This document shows, one piece after another, positions 59,498 to 64,000 of a DNA stretch of 64,000 nt. This DNA comes from Ruminococcus sp. (GTDB lineage Bacteria > Bacillota > Clostridia > Oscillospirales > Ruminococcaceae), in assembly GCA_017475555.1 (NCBI GenBank), contig JAFVFL010000028.1, positions 1 to 64,000 of the forward strand. Reading direction: 5' to 3'. Position 1 is the first letter of the stretch; each line of letters begins with the position of its first letter. Under the pieces are notes generated by a model that was not told the DNA's origin, ran no database searches, and saw only the letters and a program-made list of their open reading frames with translations. The position numbers and the translations under genes are program-made.

Positions 59498-62476
59498 ATG
59501 GCAGAGATGTTAAATAAATACTCTCTCGGTATTGATGTCGGCTCGACTACAGTCAAGACTGTAATTACCGATGAGGACGGAAATATAGTATATTCAAAAT
59601 ATCAGCGTCACCTTTCAAAGGTAAAGGAGACTGTTACCGACCAGCTGAAGCTCATTCAGGCTGATTATCCGGACGAAAGCTTCACAGTCTGTATGACAGG
59701 CTCGGCAGGTCTTGGACTTGCCAACTCTGCACAGATACCCTTTGTGCAGGAGGTACACGCTGCATTCCTTGCGGTGAAGAAGAAGCAGCCGGATGCAGAC
59801 GCAGTTATCGAGCTTGGCGGCGAGGACGCAAAGATAATCTTCCTCACGGGCGGAGTTGAGCAGAGAATGAACGGTACGTGTGCCGGAGGGACTGGTGCAT
59901 TCATCGACCAGATGGCTACGCTGCTCGGTGTTACTGCCGACCAGCTCGATGATATGTCGCTCCGGGCACAGAAGATATACCCTATCGCTTCAAGGTGCGG
60001 AGTATTCGCAAAGTCCGATATACAGCCGCTTCTGAATCAGGGTGCAAGGAAAGAGGACGTTGCGGCAAGTATCTTTCAGGCGGTCGTTGACCAGACCGTT
60101 TCCGGACTTGCACAGGGCAGGACTATCGAGGGAAAGGTACTGTTCCTCGGCGGGCCGCTGTTCTTCCTCAGGGGACTGAAAAAGGCGTTCGTAAAGACTC
60201 TCGGACTTGATGAGGAGCACGCTGTATTCCCGGAGGAGGCTCCGGTATTCGTGGCTTACGGCTGCTCGGTATATGCCGCAGAGCTTGAGGAAAGCTATAA
60301 AATGAGCGAGCTTATCGGTAAAATTGCGGACGCTAATGCTTCTGATGATATAGTGACCGGAGAGCCGCTTTTCCGCTCACAGGCTGAATATGACGAATTT
60401 ATCAGCCGCCATAAGAAATTCGACCTTGGCTATGCAGATATCCGTACATACGAGGGCGACGCCTATCTCGGTATCGACGCAGGCTCTACAACGACAAAGC
60501 TTGTGCTGATAACTGACGACGGCAGGATACTCTATCACCATTATTCCTCGAATCTCGGTCAGCCGCTCGACAAGATAGCCGACCAGCTCAAAAAGATATA
60601 CGCACAGCTCAACCCCGGTATAACTATACGGGGCTCGGCAGTCACCGGCTACGGCGAGGATCTGATAAAGGCAGGGCTTTCGATCGACCACGGAATCGTT
60701 GAGACGGTGGCACATTTCAAGGCAGCCTCGTACTTCTGCCCGGAGGTCGATTTCATCATAGACATCGGCGGTCAGGATATAAAGTGCTTCCGGATAAAGA
60801 ATCACAGCATTGACAGCATTATGCTCAACGAAGCCTGCTCGTCCGGCTGCGGCTCGTTTATCCAGACCTTTGCGATGGCTTTAGGGTACGATATCGCTGA
60901 GTTTTCACAGCTCGGACTTTTTGCGGAGCACCCGGTAGACCTCGGCTCACGGTGTACGGTGTTCATGAACAGCTCCGTAAAGCAGGCTCAGAAGGACGGA
61001 GCGACTGTTGAGGATATATCGGCAGGTCTTTCGTCATCTATAATCAAGAACGCCATATATAAAGTTATCCGTGCAAATTCCCCGGACGAGCTTGGAAAAA
61101 ATATCGTCGTGCAGGGCGGAACGTTCCTCAATGACGCAGTTTTACGCTCGTTTGAGAAGGAGCTTGGCAGAAACGTTATCCGTCCGGCTATCTCAGGGCT
61201 TATGGGAGCATTCGGCTGTGCACTGTACGCAAAGGAGCGTACAGCTGACGGCGGCACCTCTGCTATAATATCACCCGGAGAGCTTGAGAGCTTCAGCTAT
61301 ACCTCAAGGTCAGCACAGTGCGGAGGCTGTACTGCAAACTGTCAGCTCAATATCATCAGCTTCGGCAAGGGCAGACGCTTCATCTCCGGAAACCGCTGCG
61401 AAAAGGGCGGCGGTCAGGCGAATAAGAATAATGTTCCGAATCTTTATGAATACAAGTACAGCAGCATAGTAAATCTTGTCACGGCAGGTCAGCCTGCACG
61501 GCCTCTTGCAAAGGTCGGGCTTCCGCTTGCACTGAGCTTCTATGAGCAGATGCCGTTCTGGAATACGCTGTTTACCTCGCTCGGCTTTGAGACAGTTTTC
61601 TCCGGTGAAAGCTCCCGTGAGATGTACTACTTAGGTCAGCACACTATCCCCTCGGACACTGTATGCTATCCGGCAAAGCTCACTCACGGACATATCGAGG
61701 ATCTTCTTGACAAGGGAGTGGACTTCATATTCTACCCCTGCATGAGCTATAATATAGATGAGGGCGGAAGTGACAATCACTTCAACTGCCCGGTCGTTGC
61801 ATATTATCCGGAGCTTCTGCTTGCCAACAACCAGAGGCTCAATGAGAATAATTTCGTTCACCCGTATCTTGACCTGAATATCAGGAAGAATGTAATAAAA
61901 GTGCTGAAAAAGTCGCTTGAAAGATATAATATCGCCGGCAGGATACCTGCGGCTGTGGACAAGGCTTATGCTGCACTTGACGAATATCACCGGGATATAG
62001 CCGCAAAGGCTAAGGAGATAGTCCGTCAGGCACGGCAGGAAGGCAGGAAGATAATCGTCCTCGCCGGCAGACCCTACCACATCGACAAGGAGATAAACCA
62101 TGGTATACACAAGCTCATAACAAGCCTCGGAATGGCGGTCATCACGGAGGACAGTATCGCTCATCTTGTCCAGCCGCCGAAGCTTGGGGTGCTCAATCAG
62201 TGGACTTACCATTCAAGGCTGTACCGTGCGGCAAGATTTGTCACAACTCAGCCGGATATGCAGCTGATACAGCTCGTTTCGTTCGGCTGCGGTATCGACG
62301 CTGTCACAGGCGACGAGGTGAGGGCTATACTCGAAAGCAGAGGAAAGCTCTACACTCAGCTGAAAATAGACGAGATTAACAATCTCGGTGCAGCAAGGAT
62401 AAGGCTCAGGAGCCTTGCCGCTGCAATGGACGGTGCTGCACATAAGCCGGAGACTGCCCGGAAAGCCGTAAAGTAA
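59498..62476 (+). CDS. 2-hydroxyacyl-CoA dehydratase activase-like protein, N-terminal part of a split gene
   Basis: The 992-residue protein has two tandem ASKHA ATPase domains of the BadF/BadG/HgdC type (about 8-270, SLGIDVGSTTVKTVITDEDG, MTGSAGLG, GGEDAKIIF, NGTCAGGTGAFIDQM; and about 325-600, LGIDAGSTTTKLVLITDDG, GSAVTGYGEDLI, DIGGQDIKCF, ACSSGCGSFIQTFA), then a Cys-rich joint (SAQCGGCTANCQL) and a DUF2229/HgdB-like domain (about 650-970). Activases of this type drive electrons with ATP through a [4Fe-4S] cluster. ATG 59498 follows AGGTG. In many Firmicutes one protein of about 1400 residues covers this and the next gene. The substrate is unknown. Confidence 0.87.
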   Translation: MAEMLNKYSLGIDVGSTTVKTVITDEDGNIVYSKYQRHLSKVKETVTDQLKLIQADYPDESFTVCMTGSAGLGLANSAQIPFVQEVHAAFLAVKKKQPDADAVIELGGEDAKIIFLTGGVEQRMNGTCAGGTGAFIDQMATLLGVTADQLDDMSLRAQKIYPIASRCGVFAKSDIQPLLNQGARKEDVAASIFQAVVDQTVSGLAQGRTIEGKVLFLGGPLFFLRGLKKAFVKTLGLDEEHAVFPEEAPVFVAYGCSVYAAELEESYKMSELIGKIADANASDDIVTGEPLFRSQAEYDEFISRHKKFDLGYADIRTYEGDAYLGIDAGSTTTKLVLITDDGRILYHHYSSNLGQPLDKIADQLKKIYAQLNPGITIRGSAVTGYGEDLIKAGLSIDHGIVETVAHFKAASYFCPEVDFIIDIGGQDIKCFRIKNHSIDSIMLNEACSSGCGSFIQTFAMALGYDIAEFSQLGLFAEHPVDLGSRCTVFMNSSVKQAQKDGATVEDISAGLSSSIIKNAIYKVIRANSPDELGKNIVVQGGTFLNDAVLRSFEKELGRNVIRPAISGLMGAFGCALYAKERTADGGTSAIISPGELESFSYTSRSAQCGGCTANCQLNIISFGKGRRFISGNRCEKGGGQANKNNVPNLYEYKYSSIVNLVTAGQPARPLAKVGLPLALSFYEQMPFWNTLFTSLGFETVFSGESSREMYYLGQHTIPSDTVCYPAKLTHGHIEDLLDKGVDFIFYPCMSYNIDEGGSDNHFNCPVVAYYPELLLANNQRLNENNFVHPYLDLNIRKNVIKVLKKSLERYNIAGRIPAAVDKAYAALDEYHRDIAAKAKEIVRQARQEGRKIIVLAGRPYHIDKEINHGIHKLITSLGMAVITEDSIAHLVQPPKLGVLNQWTYHSRLYRAARFVTTQPDMQLIQLVSFGCGIDAVTGDEVRAILESRGKLYTQLKIDEINNLGAARIRLRSLAAAMDGAAHKPETARKAVK

Positions 62477-62484
62477 GGAGAGAT

Positions 62485-63717
62485 ATGATGCCTGAATATG
62501 CAAGATTTACGGAGGATATGATAAAGACCCATACTATCCTCGTTCCGGATATGCTTCCGGTACATTTCAAGCTGCTTATAAGCATTTTTGAATCAAAGGG
62601 CTATAAAATGGAGCTATTGCAGAACGATTCCCGTGCAGTCGTTGACGAGGGGCTGAAAAATGTCCACAATGATGCGTGCTATCCGGCTCTGCTCGTCATA
62701 GGTCAGTTCATGGACGCTCTCAACAGCGGAAAATATGACCCTGACAAGACCGCACTGCTCATAACACAGACCGGCGGCGGCTGCCGTGCTTCAAATTATA
62801 TCCACCTGCTGAGGAAGGCTGTCGCAAGGAATTATCCGCAGGTGCCGGTCGTGTCGCTCAATTTCAGCGGGCTTGAAAAGGACAGTGCGTTCAGGATAAC
62901 AGCTCCGATGTTCCTGAGAATGCTGTATGCTGTGCTGTACGGCGACCTGCTCATGACCTGCTACAACAAATGCCGGGCATATGAGATAAATCCCGGTGAA
63001 TCGCAGCGTGTGCTTGCAAGGTGGCAGGCGTACCTCGGAGATATATTCCGCTCAGGGAGCAGCGGATTTCTGCACACAAAGAAGCTCTACCGGCAGATAC
63101 TTGACGAATTTGCCGCAATAAAGCTCTCCGGCGAAAAGAAGATAAGGGTCGGCATCGTCGGGGAGATATACGTTAAATATTCGCCGCTTGCGAACAATCA
63201 CCTTGAGGATTTCCTCATATCTGAGGGCTGTGAGCCTGTCGTACCGTCGCTGCTGGAATTTGTGATGTACTGTGCAGCCGGGACGTTCAATGACGCAAAG
63301 CTCTACGACCACGTTACGAAAAGCTCCATTTTCAACAAGATAGGCTATGACCTTATCTACTCAAAGCAGAAGGAGCTGATAAAGGTCATGAAGGAGCAGG
63401 GCAGCTTCGAGCCGCTGCATGATTTCGAGCACCTGCGCTCACTTGCGGACAAGTACATAAATCAGGGCGTTGTCATGGGCGAGGGCTGGCTGATACCGGC
63501 GGAAATGGCGGCACTTGCGAAGTCCGGGGTGGATAATATAATCTGCACTCAGCCGTTCGGGTGTCTGCCTAATCACATAGTCGCAAAGGGTATGTCAAGG
63601 GCGATAAAGGAGGATAATCCGAACGCAAATATCGTCGCTATCGACTACGACCCCGGTGCGACAAGGGTCAACCAGGAGAACAGGATAAAGCTGATGCTCG
63701 CAAACGCAAGAAGATAG
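62485..63717 (+). CDS. 2-hydroxyglutaryl-CoA dehydratase-like protein, C-terminal part of a split gene
   Basis: The 410-residue protein resembles the C-terminal portion of the long activase-dehydratase-like proteins: LLQNDSRAVVDEGLKNVHNDACYPALLVIGQFMDAL, TQTGGGCRASNYIHLLRKA, VGIVGEIYVKYSPLANNHLEDFL, and a final PFGCLPNHIVAKGMSRAIK..IVAIDYDPGATRVNQENRIKLML. Conserved Cys (NDACYP, GGGC, CQPFGC-type) could bind the cluster. AAGGAG precedes ATG 62485/62488, 8 bp after the previous stop, so the two are made as separate chains and presumably form a complex. Confidence 0.85.
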   Translation: MMPEYARFTEDMIKTHTILVPDMLPVHFKLLISIFESKGYKMELLQNDSRAVVDEGLKNVHNDACYPALLVIGQFMDALNSGKYDPDKTALLITQTGGGCRASNYIHLLRKAVARNYPQVPVVSLNFSGLEKDSAFRITAPMFLRMLYAVLYGDLLMTCYNKCRAYEINPGESQRVLARWQAYLGDIFRSGSSGFLHTKKLYRQILDEFAAIKLSGEKKIRVGIVGEIYVKYSPLANNHLEDFLISEGCEPVVPSLLEFVMYCAAGTFNDAKLYDHVTKSSIFNKIGYDLIYSKQKELIKVMKEQGSFEPLHDFEHLRSLADKYINQGVVMGEGWLIPAEMAALAKSGVDNIICTQPFGCLPNHIVAKGMSRAIKEDNPNANIVAIDYDPGATRVNQENRIKLMLANARR

Positions 63718-63739
63718 TGCATTATCAGGGGAATCGGGT

Positions 63740-64000
63740 ATGATAAAGGACAGAAACGGAAATCTCGTAATTACAGGAGAGAAACAGAATAAGGTGCTTG
63801 AAAGGCTGTACGGAACGGTCGGGGGCAGGCTCATGCTGAAGCTGCTGACGGCTCCGGCAGTATCGTCGGCGGCGGGAGGCTTCATGGACTCAACGCTCTC
63901 AAAGCCGCTGATACGTCCGTTCATCAAGCGGAACAATATTGATACCTCGCAGTACAGAATGAGGAAATTCAGCTCGTATAACGAATTTTTCACAAGGGCA
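63740..64000 (+). CDS. psd: Phosphatidylserine decarboxylase, N-terminal part (cut by window end)
   Basis: The visible 87 residues start MIKDRNGNLVITGEKQNKVLERLYGTVGGRLMLKLLTAP and reach MRKFSSYNEFFTRA, which matches the Y-x-S-F/Y-N-x-F-F-T-R block before the catalytic domain of Psd. The enzyme makes phosphatidylethanolamine and self-cleaves to form its pyruvoyl group; that site lies beyond the window. It starts 22 bp after the previous gene. Confidence 0.85.
   Translation, partial: MIKDRNGNLVITGEKQNKVLERLYGTVGGRLMLKLLTAPAVSSAAGGFMDSTLSKPLIRPFIKRNNIDTSQYRMRKFSSYNEFFTRA

Overview
The window looks like a chromosome segment of an anaerobic, plant-cell-wall-degrading Firmicute of the Ruminococcus type (Clostridia, Oscillospiraceae/Ruminococcaceae). 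The reasons are the Gram-positive division cluster sepF-ylmH-divIVA, a sporulation sigma factor of the SigG type, type I dockerin modules on a serpin and on a two-headed GDSL acetylesterase, Thr/Pro-rich secreted proteins, and consensus TTGACA/TATAAT promoters with strong GGAGG ribosome binding sites. GC content is moderate and genes are densely packed.

Layout. 1-1690 is an accessory patch: the end of an IS4-type transposase, two VanZ-like membrane protein genes (the first without its N-terminus) and, at its right border, an N-acetylmuramoyl-alanine amidase gene cut off in its active-site motif. 1968-13491 is mostly housekeeping on the plus strand: a CNNM/CorC-type transporter behind a structured attenuator leader, miaA-hfq, a HlyD-like protein, yggS-sepF-ylmH-divIVA-lspA-rluD, a HAD phosphatase, a microprotein with a Na+-decarboxylase motif, and a split transketolase. 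13543-25840 holds a dockerin-serpin (minus), a DEDDh exonuclease, three tandem related lipoproteins, pth-mfd, two secreted proteins and a patatin. 25884-33734 is on the minus strand: a glutamine operon (degenerate glutamine synthetase, ANTAR antiterminator, purF) behind a terminator/hexaloop attenuator, then tcdA, a Big2 membrane protein, an orphan solute-binding lipoprotein, a hairpin-array RNA and a PH-domain protein. 33996-48471 holds a nucleoside kinase, the asp23-like gene with fakA, a lipid kinase, an AraC regulator, the potABCD-AEC-luxS operon and a cell-wall peptidase whose leader carries a MITE. 48510-64000 holds a second hairpin-array RNA, tRNA-Leu, the CE12-type esterase, mutS-ylbF-miaB (minus), a sigG-type gene and a split 2-hydroxyacyl-CoA-dehydratase-activase-like pair, ending inside a psd gene.

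The strongest candidates for something undescribed are two loci (32880-33178 and 48518-48722) with the same build: a perfect 17-bp-spaced promoter, small CCCC-ACA-GGGG hairpins repeated every 65-69 nt, and a perfect GC-rich hairpin right after the last repeat. They look like members of one small-RNA family. Second is the glutamine module: a glutamine synthetase homologue that lacks most catalytic residues, an ANTAR protein with a receiver that cannot be phosphorylated in the usual way, and a leader in which an A1/G4 hexaloop hairpin competes with a terminator.
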